A stretch of 39,676 nt of DNA from JANXUC01 sp043749225. Its GTDB lineage: Bacteria; Acidobacteriota; Terriglobia; Terriglobales; Acidobacteriaceae. The notes beneath the pieces were generated by a model that did not search any database, was not told the DNA's origin, and worked only from the letters and a program-made list of their open reading frames with translations. The position numbers were made by a program, and so were the translations under genes. The stretch covers positions 1 through 39,676 of the forward strand of contig JAYVEP010000058.1 in NCBI GenBank assembly GCA_043749225.1. The letters run 5' to 3'. Numbering within the stretch: position 1 is the first letter of the stretch; each line of letters begins with the position of its first letter. Shown here in pieces: positions 31,766 through 39,078 of the stretch.

Positions 31766-33787
31766 CTACCAAACCCGACAGCGATCCTTCTTCACCATCG
31801 TCGCATCCGCTTTGCAATGAAACGCTTCCTGGAATTCCGGCATATTGACGACCACGCCGCTGGCGCGATACTTATCCGGAGAATGCGGATCTGTTGTTGC
31901 GCGCAGGCGTTTGTCTTCGTCGCGTTGGTTACCGCACCAGCTCTGTCCGTAACCAATGAAAAAGCGCTGCTCTGGAGTAAAACCTTCAATCGGCTCCAGC
32001 TTCTGATCTTTCGTTGCATCCTTCCATGCGGCGTAGGCAAGAATTAATCCGCCAAGATCAGCGGTATCCTCACCCAGCGTCAGCTTGCCGTTGATCTTGA
32101 TGTCATCGACGACTGTGTAGCCCGAGTATTGGTCCGAAATGCACTTCGCGCGCTTTTCGAATTCCTTGGCGTCTTCCGGAGTCCACCAATCTTTCAGATT
32201 CCCGGTCGCGTCGAACTGGCGACCTTCGTCGTCGAAACCATGCGTCAGTTCGTGGCCGACGGTGCCACCAGTATTGCCGTAGTTAGGCGCGTCATCACTC
32301 TTCGCATCGAACAGGGGCGGCTGCAAAATGCCCGCCGGAAAATTGATGTCGTTCACTTGCGGGTTGTAGTAAGCGTTGACCGTGGGAGGAGTCATGCCCC
32401 ACTCGCCGCGGTCGACAGGCTGGCCGATCTTCGCGAGCTGTCGTCGATATTCGAAATGCGTGCCCCGGTTCCCGTTGCCAGCGTAGTCGCCGCGCACAAC
32501 TTCCAGCTTGCTGTAGTCGCGCCATTTGTCGGGATAGCCAATCTTGTTAGCCATGCCGTGCAACTTTTCCAGCGCTTTCTTCTTGGTCGTGTCGCTCATC
32601 CACGGAAGCTGTTGCAGATCTCGCTCCATGGCTTCCTGAATTCCCTTCACCATCTTGGCAGCGCGTTGTTTCGCATCGGGCCCAAAGTATTTCTCTGCAT
32701 AGACCTGGCCTAGCGCTTCGCCCAGATCAGCGTCCACGCCGTTGACGCATTTCTTCCAACGAGGCGGCATCTCTTCGCGCCCCTGCAGGGTCTTGCCATA
32801 GAAACTAAAATCCTCTTTCAAAAACGGTGACGCCAGGTACTGCGCTTGCGAATGCACGTAATGCCAGCGCAAGTAAGTTTTCCAATCGCTCAGTTTTTCT
32901 TTCTTCAGCTCAGCTTCCAGGCCACGAAAGAATCCGGGTGAAGCCACATTGAGCGAAACCACCGGCGTTCCTTCCTTGGCAAAAAAAGTACGCCAATCGA
33001 ACGATGGAGTGACCGCCGCCAATTCCTTGAGCGCCATACGATGATCCAGATTGTGCGGATCGCGCCGCTCGACTCGCGTCTGCGAGGCCTTGGCTAGCGC
33101 AGTCTCAATTCGCATCACGGTATCCGCTGCCTTCTTGTCGGCGTCCGGCTCGTCCCCCAGCAACTCGAGCATCTTCGCAACGTGTGCGACATAGGCTTTG
33201 CGCAGGTCAACGGATTTCGCATCGTCCTTGAAATAGAAATCGCGATCCGGCAAGCCAAGCCCGCCCTGGTCCACTCCGGCAATCTGCAGCGTCGAATCTT
33301 TGAAGTCCTGCAAAGAGCTGTACCCAAAGAAATACAACGACGGATCCGGAGCGTTCGCGACCCAGGAGGCAAGTCCGCGCTTATTCTTTAACGCGGCAAT
33401 CTGCGCAAGTGTAGGCGCCAGAGGCTTCGCGCCCAGGCCTTCTGCCGCGCTCTCATCCATGCACGACGCGTAGTAATCGCCAATCTTCTGCTCATTGGGG
33501 CCGCGCCCCGCGCCCGCTTTGGCAGCATCTTCCAGAAGCGTCCGCAATTGCAGCAGCGTTTCATCCTGCAGCTTGCCGTAAGCACTCCAGCTGGACTGGT
33601 CGGCAGGAATCGGATTCTTCTTTTGCCAGTTGCTACACGAATACGCGTAGAAGTCGGTGCAAGGATCAATGCTCGCATCCATTGAAGTGGTATCCAGAAC
33701 TGGCTGCTTGGGAGCGGCATTAGGGCTCTGCGCCGCAGCGGCAGTGACGAACAACATGGCAAGAAAAGTGGCAAGAAACAGTCGCAT
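31766..33787 (-). CDS. M13-family metallopeptidase (neprilysin/PepO-like), secreted
   Basis: A 673-residue zinc endopeptidase with an N-terminal signal peptide (about residues 1-19, ending AAAAQ). Zn motif HELTH is at 512-516, the third ligand Glu573 in EDTAD (573-577), and 'VNAYYNPQVNDINFPAGILQPP' the M13 substrate-binding segment. The chain ends with the family's 'CRVW'. Disulfide Cys are present near the N-terminus ('DPCTDFYAYSCSNW'). Full length. M13 peptidases cut peptides and are common, often in several copies, in Acidobacteriota; the role is probably scavenging or cell-surface peptide turnover. Convergent with the selenoprotein candidate. Confidence 0.97.
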   Translation of the reverse strand: MRLFLATFLAMLFVTAAAAQSPNAAPKQPVLDTTSMDASIDPCTDFYAYSCSNWQKKNPIPADQSSWSAYGKLQDETLLQLRTLLEDAAKAGAGRGPNEQKIGDYYASCMDESAAEGLGAKPLAPTLAQIAALKNKRGLASWVANAPDPSLYFFGYSSLQDFKDSTLQIAGVDQGGLGLPDRDFYFKDDAKSVDLRKAYVAHVAKMLELLGDEPDADKKAADTVMRIETALAKASQTRVERRDPHNLDHRMALKELAAVTPSFDWRTFFAKEGTPVVSLNVASPGFFRGLEAELKKEKLSDWKTYLRWHYVHSQAQYLASPFLKEDFSFYGKTLQGREEMPPRWKKCVNGVDADLGEALGQVYAEKYFGPDAKQRAAKMVKGIQEAMERDLQQLPWMSDTTKKKALEKLHGMANKIGYPDKWRDYSKLEVVRGDYAGNGNRGTHFEYRRQLAKIGQPVDRGEWGMTPPTVNAYYNPQVNDINFPAGILQPPLFDAKSDDAPNYGNTGGTVGHELTHGFDDEGRQFDATGNLKDWWTPEDAKEFEKRAKCISDQYSGYTVVDDIKINGKLTLGEDTADLGGLILAYAAWKDATKDQKLEPIEGFTPEQRFFIGYGQSWCGNQRDEDKRLRATTDPHSPDKYRASGVVVNMPEFQEAFHCKADATMVKKDRCRVW

Positions 33788-33842
33788 GAAACTCTCCTGA
33801 AAAGATAAGACGTTTAAGATGGCAAGTCGTCAGCAGACAATA

Positions 33843-34259
33843 TTAACTTGAAGCAGTGCTATTTCGGGCAATCCACGCCGATAATGCTTCCTCGTCGAGT
33901 TCGCCACTAGCTACCCCAAGGACGGTTTGTATGGCATCAATCGGATCGACTCGCAAGCGAAACCCATTGATCGCTAGAAATAGCCCGATCGATAAGAACG
34001 AGGCACGCTTGTTCCCATCTACAAAGGGATGGTTCCGCGCCAGTCCGTACGCCAAGGATGCAGCAAGGTCCGCGATCGTGCTGGCAGGTTTGTAAGCCTG
34101 GGTGTTCTGAGGACGTGCCAGAGCAGAATCTAAGAGCCCTTCGTCCCGAACAACGCGAGCGCCTCCAAATTCCGCTAGACTCTCTTCGTGCAGCAGAAGC
34201 AGGGCTTTCTTGCTGACCCACTTTGTGTTCGGGCCGACGACGCCCACTGGCTCAGTCAT
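33843..34259 (-). CDS. Doc-type Fic-fold toxin
   Basis: A 138-residue protein with the Fic/Doc motif HPFVDGNKR at 77-85, as in death-on-curing toxins, which phosphorylate elongation factor EF-Tu. 'KWVSKKALLLLHEESLAEFGG' and 'RDEGLLDSALARPQN' are the usual N-terminal Doc helices. All motif residues look intact, so the toxin should be active. Its ATG overlaps the stop of the AbrB-like gene (ATGA, 34256-34259); antitoxin first, toxin second. This is the classic layout of a chromosomal toxin-antitoxin module. Confidence 0.92.
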   Translation of the reverse strand: MTEPVGVVGPNTKWVSKKALLLLHEESLAEFGGARVVRDEGLLDSALARPQNTQAYKPASTIADLAASLAYGLARNHPFVDGNKRASFLSIGLFLAINGFRLRVDPIDAIQTVLGVASGELDEEALSAWIARNSTASS

Positions 34260-34480
34260 TTCGCAAGCGCTTTGAACACGTCGCGATGCTCTTGCATGAA
34301 CTTCCGCCCGGCCTTGAGCTGTTCGTCGATGGCGGGGTCATAAGGAGTGAGCAGATAACCTTCCGGCGTTTCGATGGCGTAGAGCACGTCTCCCTTGCCG
34401 ACTTTCAGCCGTGTCAGCATTTCTTTCGGAATCACAACTCCTGCTGAAGTACCGATGGCAGTCAGCTTCAACGCAGTCAT
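34256..34480 (-). CDS. AbrB/MazE-type antitoxin
   Basis: A 74-residue swapped-hairpin DNA-binding protein: 'KLTAIGTSAGVVIPKEMLTRLKVGKGDVLYAIETPEGYLLTPYDPAIDEQL', the AbrB/SpoVT fold, then a short helical tail ('GRKFMQEHRDVFKALAK') likely to hold the Doc toxin. It probably represses its own promoter (34504-34532; palindrome ACATATGT at 34494-34501). ATG 34480 has GGAG eight bases upstream. AbrB-type antitoxins replacing Phd beside Doc are known, as I recall, in several phyla. Confidence 0.9.
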   Translation of the reverse strand: MTALKLTAIGTSAGVVIPKEMLTRLKVGKGDVLYAIETPEGYLLTPYDPAIDEQLKAGRKFMQEHRDVFKALAK

Positions 34481-34493
34481 GACGCATCTCCAT

Positions 34494-34501
34494 ACATATG
34501 T
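34494..34501. promoter_or_regulatory. Candidate operator palindrome
   Basis: ACATATGT, a perfect 8-base palindrome at the predicted transcription start of the antitoxin-toxin pair; a reasonable but unproven AbrB-type binding site. Confidence 0.3.
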
Positions 34502-34503
34502 TC

Positions 34504-34532
34504 ATTATAATAGATGGCGGATCGCGGGTCCA
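34504..34532 (-). promoter_or_regulatory. Sigma-70-like promoter of the AbrB-Doc pair
   Basis: On the minus strand TGGACC (34532-34527), exactly 17 bases of spacer, then a consensus TATAAT (34509-34504). The expected start is about 17 bases before the antitoxin ATG. The -10 box is perfect, the -35 box partial. Confidence 0.6.
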
Positions 34533-34594
34533 TTGGTTCTTATATTTTGATTCTAAAGTACTTACGCAACTACGGAGACGAAAAGCTGCCCACC

Positions 34595-35458
34595 CTACTC
34601 AATCGGATAAGCCATCCGGATCAATGCGCGTTCCGCAAAAGGCACATAGAGCAGCGCAGCCATTGCGGCAATCGCACCACCCAATCCAAGCTGCTGCAGG
34701 ATTAAGAACGGCGCACACGCCCACAGCAGGTCCGAAAGCAATACGGCAGGAAAGAGGCGCCGGAATTTCTCTCCCAGACGCTTCTGATCGAAAGCCACGC
34801 TCGATAGCAGATAGAGCCGCAGGGGAATTCCAACAGCCGCTGTGAGCAATACAATGCTCACGATGGTCTCTGGCGTCAACGGTGTGAGATGGATTCCCGC
34901 AGCAATCCCAACTTCCTCCAGCCGCACCAGCGCCAGGACGTAAAAAATCAGATACATGATCTGCAACAGGGCGAACCAGATCCTCGACCAGACTCGGCCT
35001 ACAGCTGGGAGATCGCTCTCGACGACATCGCCCTTCGCACGAACGGCGGCAGGCGGTTGATCTAAAGGCAATTGTTCCGAGGACGCTTGATTCGATACGG
35101 AAACTACCGCCTCTTCCCAACGTACCGGTGCGATAAATCGATATCCACGCCGCGCCAGTGTCTCGACAAATCTAGGATTCGCGGCTGAATCGTCGAGCGC
35201 ATCTCGCAGCTTGTTGATGGCGGTGTTCAGGCTGTGGTCAAAATCTACGAAGGTGTCGTCTTTCCAAATGCGCGTCCGCAATTCTTCGCGAGCCACAACT
35301 TCGCCAGGCCGCTCCACCAGCGCTGCCAGAATTTGGAAAGGTTGCTCCTGCAGACGAATCTTGACGCCACCCTTGCGCAGCTCCCCAGTCGCGAGGTCAG
35401 CCTCAAAAATTCCAAAATAGACGACGCGCCCCGAGGCGCCTGATGGCGTGGATGACAT
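34595..35458 (-). CDS. Membrane-anchored winged-helix transcriptional regulator (CadC-like)
   Basis: A 287-residue protein. Residues 10-105 are an OmpR/PhoB-type winged helix ('FGIFEADLATGELRKGGVKIRLQEQPFQILAALVERPGEVV', 'FDHSLNTAINKLRDAL', 'FVETLARRGYRFIAPV'). After a linker (110-150), about four transmembrane helices follow (155-285). Unlike CadC/ToxR it has no periplasmic sensor domain, so any signal must act on the membrane part. Such winged-helix proteins with TPR, WD40 or membrane tails are highly multiplied in Acidobacteriota. The start ATG lies at 35458. Target genes unknown. Confidence 0.9.
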   Translation of the reverse strand: MSSTPSGASGRVVYFGIFEADLATGELRKGGVKIRLQEQPFQILAALVERPGEVVAREELRTRIWKDDTFVDFDHSLNTAINKLRDALDDSAANPRFVETLARRGYRFIAPVRWEEAVVSVSNQASSEQLPLDQPPAAVRAKGDVVESDLPAVGRVWSRIWFALLQIMYLIFYVLALVRLEEVGIAAGIHLTPLTPETIVSIVLLTAAVGIPLRLYLLSSVAFDQKRLGEKFRRLFPAVLLSDLLWACAPFLILQQLGLGGAIAAMAALLYVPFAERALIRMAYPIE

Positions 35459-35497
35459 ACGAACGCGCTAGTGTAGCATTCGCGAGCCGTTGCCTTG

Positions 35498-35576
35498 GTA
35501 GCGCTGGCGTCCCGCCGGCAGTCGCGGGGGCATCTTGCCCGCGCAGGTGGACGACATACCCCGACGACGGCGCTAC
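35498..35576. repeat. 79-bp GC-rich structured element
   Basis: Bounded by GTAGCGC (35498-35504) and GCGCTAC (35570-35576), with an inner near-dyad CGCGGGGGC...TGCCCGCG. The phrase 'GTAGCGCTGGCGTCC...GGGCATC...GCCCGCG' is of a kind I remember dispersed in Acidobacteriota intergenic regions (REP-like). It sits between the divergent winged-helix and 48-aa genes. Confidence 0.45.
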
Positions 35577-35597
35577 GTTCGCGCATAGAATACGCAT

Positions 35598-35744
35598 ATG
35601 CCCGATCCCAACGAGAAGCCGCCAGAAACTCCAACCCGGCAAGCTCTGCGTGCCGAGACTCGTGGCATCCTCGTGGTCGCATTCGCAATTTTCGTCTTCT
35701 ACGTTATCCGCTATTTCCATCTGGTGCAGGGGAGCGCACACTAG
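35598..35744 (+). CDS. 48-residue single-helix membrane peptide
   Basis: Short frame MPDPNEKPPETPTRQALRAE..., then a hydrophobic helix (GILVVAFAIFVFYVIRYF) and HLVQGSAH. The polar, Pro-rich start and single transmembrane helix look like a genuine small membrane protein (N-in by the positive-inside rule is uncertain). Its TAG overlaps the GTG start of miaA (TAGTG), so translation of miaA is probably coupled to it. No Shine-Dalgarno is obvious before ATG 35598. Confidence 0.6.
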   Translation: MPDPNEKPPETPTRQALRAETRGILVVAFAIFVFYVIRYFHLVQGSAH

Positions 35745-36697
35745 TGGGCGACTCGCCTCCGGCCCAAAATGCCAACCGGGATCCACTTCTCGTCGTTATC
35801 CTCGGTCCCACCGCCAGCGGCAAGACTTCGCTCTCTTTAGCCCTCGCCAGGCGCTTCAACGGAGAAATCGTCAATTGCGATTCCGTCGCCCTCTATCGAG
35901 AATTCAATATTGGAACAGCTAAGCCCACTCCAGAAGAGCGCGCACAAGCGCCGCACCAGTTGATCGATGTGGCCGAACCCACACAGTCCGTCACCGCCGG
36001 AGAATATGCTCGGCAAGCTCGCCAGGTTTTAGGGGAAATTCGCAGCCGCCACAAACTGCCCATCGTCGTGGGAGGAACCGGCCTCTATCTGCGCGCGCTG
36101 CTCAACGGCCTTTTCGCCGGACCACAACGCTCGGAAGAACTTCGCGATCGACTTCGCGACCGAGCCGCCGCCAAAGGATCGAAGCATCTTCACCGAATAT
36201 TGCTTCGCCTCGACCACGCCGCTGCAACAAGAATTCACGCCAACGACACACCCAAACTCATCCGAGCCATCGAAGTCTGCTTAACAGCCAAGGCTCCGAT
36301 GACGGCATTGTTGGAACAAGGAACCACGCCGTTGACTGGTTTCCGCATTGTGCGCCTCGGTTTGAATCCGGACCGCCGAGCCCTTTATCAACGCATCAAT
36401 CAACGCTGCGTTGAAATGTTCGAAAATGGGCTCGTCGAAGAAACGGAATCCATGTTCCAAAAATATGGTAATGCTGTGATCCCGCTCGCAGCCCTCGGCT
36501 ATAAGCAAGCGGTTCAGCTTCTGCGCGGAGAAATTACCCGAGCACAAGCCATCGAGGCGGCACAGCAAGCGCACCGCAATTACGCCAAACGCCAGATGAC
36601 CTGGTTCCGCCGCGAACCAGACGTCCATTGGCTCACAGGCTTCGGGAATGCGCTGACAATTCAGCAGGAAGCCGTGGAACTCGTCGCCCGCGCCTAA
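35744..36697 (+). CDS. miaA: tRNA dimethylallyltransferase
   Basis: A 317-residue enzyme adding a dimethylallyl group to A37 of tRNAs that read UNN codons. P-loop GPTASGKT (21-28), 'NCDSVALYREFNIGTAKPT', 'HQLIDVAEPTQSVTAGEYAR', 'PIVVGGTGLYLRALLNG' and 'ALGYKQAVQLL' are standard MiaA blocks, with 'NYAKRQMTWFRREPDVHWL' at the end. Start GTG 35744 overlaps the stop of the 48-aa gene and has GGGGAG nine bases upstream; much longer readings to 35495 run through that gene and are rejected. Monofunctional, usual length. Confidence 0.95.
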   Translation: MGDSPPAQNANRDPLLVVILGPTASGKTSLSLALARRFNGEIVNCDSVALYREFNIGTAKPTPEERAQAPHQLIDVAEPTQSVTAGEYARQARQVLGEIRSRHKLPIVVGGTGLYLRALLNGLFAGPQRSEELRDRLRDRAAAKGSKHLHRILLRLDHAAATRIHANDTPKLIRAIEVCLTAKAPMTALLEQGTTPLTGFRIVRLGLNPDRRALYQRINQRCVEMFENGLVEETESMFQKYGNAVIPLAALGYKQAVQLLRGEITRAQAIEAAQQAHRNYAKRQMTWFRREPDVHWLTGFGNALTIQQEAVELVARA

Positions 36698-36698
36698 T

Positions 36699-37055
36699 TC
36701 ACGTGGCGCTTTCCTTTTTTCCTTTGCTTCCTGACTCCACAGCTTCCCACCACAGAAACCGCGTTTCCTGTTGATCGCTTCGCACTGGCACAATTTCTTC
36801 CACCGTGCCGTACCCGCGCTTGTGAGCGGCTTTCGAAACTCTGCAGCTCTTGAACGCGCTCCCGGGCCACCGGCTTGCGAAGCGGGGATTTCCACACGCG
36901 CAGAACAAGATGTATTCGTCCGACAAAGTATAGTTGCCCGACAAATACGGTACTGCTGGAACAACGTAAGAACCGTTGCTGTACGGACTGGACGCGATCA
37001 GATATCGCGTGAGGCACTTGGGACATTCCACGCAATGGCGAATTCGGACTGGCAT
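36699..37055 (-). CDS. Zinc-ribbon-like conserved small protein
   Basis: A 118-residue protein with 'VRIRHCVECPKCLTRYLIASSPYSNGSYVVP' and 'YILFCACGNP' - two Cys pairs (CxxC and CxC) that could bind zinc - then a basic, Trp/Lys-rich C-terminus. I recall near-identical short proteins in Acidobacteriota; function unknown. It is convergent with miaA (stops two bases apart). Several longer frames on the same strand and its opposite are out of register and lack such motifs. Confidence 0.7.
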   Translation of the reverse strand: MPVRIRHCVECPKCLTRYLIASSPYSNGSYVVPAVPYLSGNYTLSDEYILFCACGNPRFASRWPGSAFKSCRVSKAAHKRGYGTVEEIVPVRSDQQETRFLWWEAVESGSKGKKESAT

Positions 37056-37260
37056 GGCTTCTTCGACCCGGCAATTCTGCGAAGTTCATCCTCGACGACG
37101 TGGACCGACGATATTGCAATAGATGCGCGCGCATCGGACGTTTGCGGACCTCTATCCCTATCAGGCTGAATGCATCGGGATCGTGGTCCGAAAACGTCTA
37201 ATTTGGCGGCCTGCGTCCGCTATCATGAGTACTCAACGGTAGCTGGCGAACCCGAAAAGT

Positions 37261-38808
37261 ATGACTCTCGACTGGCAAGCATGTTCGCGAGCAAGACTCT
37301 CCCGCGATCCGCGCTTCGACGGCAAGTTCTTCATTGGCGTGCTGGGCAGCCGAGTTTATTGCCGCTCGATTTGCCCCGCGCCCACCTGTAAAGAAAAAAA
37401 CGTTCGCTACTTCCCTAGCGCTGCTGCCGCCGCCGAAGCAGGGTTCCGTCCCTGCTTACGTTGCCGGCCGGAATGCTCGCCAGGAACTCCAGCGTGGCTG
37501 GGAACGTCCAACACCGTTTCACGTGCCTTACGCCTGATCGGAGAAAGCGGCCTCGAAGACGGCGGAATTGAGGTCCTCGCTGAGCGGCTCGGTGTCGGCT
37601 CGCGACATCTGCGACGCCTGTTCCTGCGACATCTGGGAGCGACGCCGAGTGCGGTGGCTCACACACGCCGCCTGCATTTCGCCAAGAAGCTGATCGACGA
37701 AACGAAGCTGCCCATGAACCAGCTAGCCCTGGCGGCAGGCTTCGGATGCGTAAGAAGATTCAACGCTGCCATCCGCAGCACTTACAAGCGAACGCCAACG
37801 CAAATTCGGCGACTGGCGCGACAGAAGATGGAGCAGCCAGAAAATCATTACGTCTTCCATTTGCGTTTTCGTCCGCCCTATCATTGGCAGGGCATGCTGT
37901 CGTTTCTGGCCGCCCGCGCCACGCCCGGCGTTGAAGCAGTCGAGTCCGACACCTATTTTCGTTCTATTTCCGTGGATGGCGTCGCTGGCTCTCTCGCTGT
38001 TTCGCTCGATGAAAATCAGGACTCGCTCAAGGTCCGCATTCAGTTTGGCGATCCCCGCGCACTGTTTTTCATCGTCGGACGCGTCCGCACCATGTTTGAT
38101 TTGAATGCGGATTGGACCGACATCGCGCGCACCCTCAAGAGTGATTCCGAACTCGCCAGCAGAGTTGGTGCGGCTCCGGGCCTGCGCGTGCCCGGCTGCT
38201 GGAACGGATTCGAGCTCGCAACTCGAGCAATCCTGGGCCAGCAGATCAGCGTTCGAGGCGCAACTACGCTCGCCGGAAGAATCGCGAAGGCTTTCGGCCA
38301 GACCTTCCACGGAACCGGCAGCCTGACGCATTTTTTTCCACTACCGGAAGTTCTCGCCGACGCCGACCTGAGCGACATCGGTCTGCCGAAGGCTCGCCAA
38401 CAGACAATTCGCGCTCTCGCCCGCGCCGTCTGCGACGGCAGAATTCGTTTTGACGGAATCGTGGAATGCGATTCTTTCCTGAAACGCCTCATGGAAATTC
38501 CCGGCATCGGCCGATGGACCGCGCAGTATGTCGCCATGCGAGCTCTCGGCGAACCCGACGCTTTTCCCGTCGGCGATGTCGCCCTACTCTCCGCGCTCAA
38601 ATTAACCAGCCACGCCGAACTCGAACGCCGCTCCGAAGCTTGGCGCCCCTGGCGAGCCTACGCAACCATGTATCTCTGGAGAGGCCCCAGCGAAGATAGC
38701 GTTCAAAACAAAACGCGGAAACGTTCCGCCGCGAAGAAATCCGCTGGAATGCCCGGGCCGGATTTCCCCATGGTTGGTCGGATCGCTCCGGCTCGGCTGA
38801 ATCTCTAG
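37261..38808 (+). CDS. Ada-AlkA fusion: methyl-phosphotriester sensor/activator and 3-methyladenine glycosylase
   Basis: A 515-residue protein of three parts. Residues ~5-85: Ada N-terminal zinc domain with C34, C38, C65 and C68 ('VYCRSICPAPTC', 'CLRCRPE'), whose first Cys accepts a methyl from phosphotriesters. Residues ~88-185: AraC-type helix-turn-helix ('LERLGVGSRHLRRLFLRHLGATPSAVAHTRRL'). Residues ~195-490: AlkA glycosylase with helix-hairpin-helix 'LMEIPGIGRWTAQYVAMRAL' and catalytic Asp439 ('FPVGDVAL'). It should both sense alkylation and remove 3-methyladenine. The Ada O6-methyltransferase domain is absent. A known architecture in other phyla. The last ~30 residues are a basic, low-complexity tail. 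Confidence 0.93.
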   Translation: MTLDWQACSRARLSRDPRFDGKFFIGVLGSRVYCRSICPAPTCKEKNVRYFPSAAAAAEAGFRPCLRCRPECSPGTPAWLGTSNTVSRALRLIGESGLEDGGIEVLAERLGVGSRHLRRLFLRHLGATPSAVAHTRRLHFAKKLIDETKLPMNQLALAAGFGCVRRFNAAIRSTYKRTPTQIRRLARQKMEQPENHYVFHLRFRPPYHWQGMLSFLAARATPGVEAVESDTYFRSISVDGVAGSLAVSLDENQDSLKVRIQFGDPRALFFIVGRVRTMFDLNADWTDIARTLKSDSELASRVGAAPGLRVPGCWNGFELATRAILGQQISVRGATTLAGRIAKAFGQTFHGTGSLTHFFPLPEVLADADLSDIGLPKARQQTIRALARAVCDGRIRFDGIVECDSFLKRLMEIPGIGRWTAQYVAMRALGEPDAFPVGDVALLSALKLTSHAELERRSEAWRPWRAYATMYLWRGPSEDSVQNKTRKRSAAKKSAGMPGPDFPMVGRIAPARLNL

Positions 38809-38840
38809 ATTTAAGAGGTTGGTGAGAAACTCTAAGAGTT

Positions 38841-38890
38841 TGTCATTCCGAACAGTTTTATCGTGAGGAATCTGCTGTTTTGCTGTGTTT
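38841..38890 (+). repeat. Interspersed TGTCATTCCGA repeat, copy 4
   Basis: TGTCATTCCGAACAG...TATCGTGAGGAATCTGCTGTTTTGC, nearly the same as 4821-4865. It follows the Ada-AlkA gene and partly overlaps the hairpin at 38886-38914. Confidence 0.65.
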
Positions 38891-38914
38891 CAGCTAGATT
38901 GAGATACTGAAACA
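38886..38914. terminator. Perfect 8-bp dyad after the Ada-AlkA gene
   Basis: TGTTTCAG (38886-38893) and CTGAAACA (38907-38914) with a 13-base loop. No T-tract follows on the plus strand, so it is at best a weak terminator or a protein-binding site upstream of the receptor gene. Confidence 0.3.
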
Positions 38915-39066
38915 GGCTGCGAAAGACTGGCGGAATTGCTTTTTCAACAGGCTCCTAAAGAAGATATTCCCCAGAACGACTTCCATCTTCCCTAGTATCC
39001 TTGCAAGAACCCGCTGAGACAACGTTCTTGTATGCGAACGCATCTCAGCAAAGTTCGTCCGGGATC

Positions 39067-39071
39067 AGGAG
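39067..39071 (+). promoter_or_regulatory. Ribosome-binding site deciding a TTG start
   Basis: AGGAG seven bases before TTG 39079, followed directly by a signal-peptide sequence. The ATG at 39032 is in another frame, so the TTG is the real start. Confidence 0.7.
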
Positions 39072-39078
39072 ACCACAC

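Noticed and set aside
36281..37134. Two overlapping minus-strand frames (227 and 146 codons) around the end of miaA
   Set aside because: Out of register with the Cys-containing protein at 36699-37055 and antisense to miaA; no motif.
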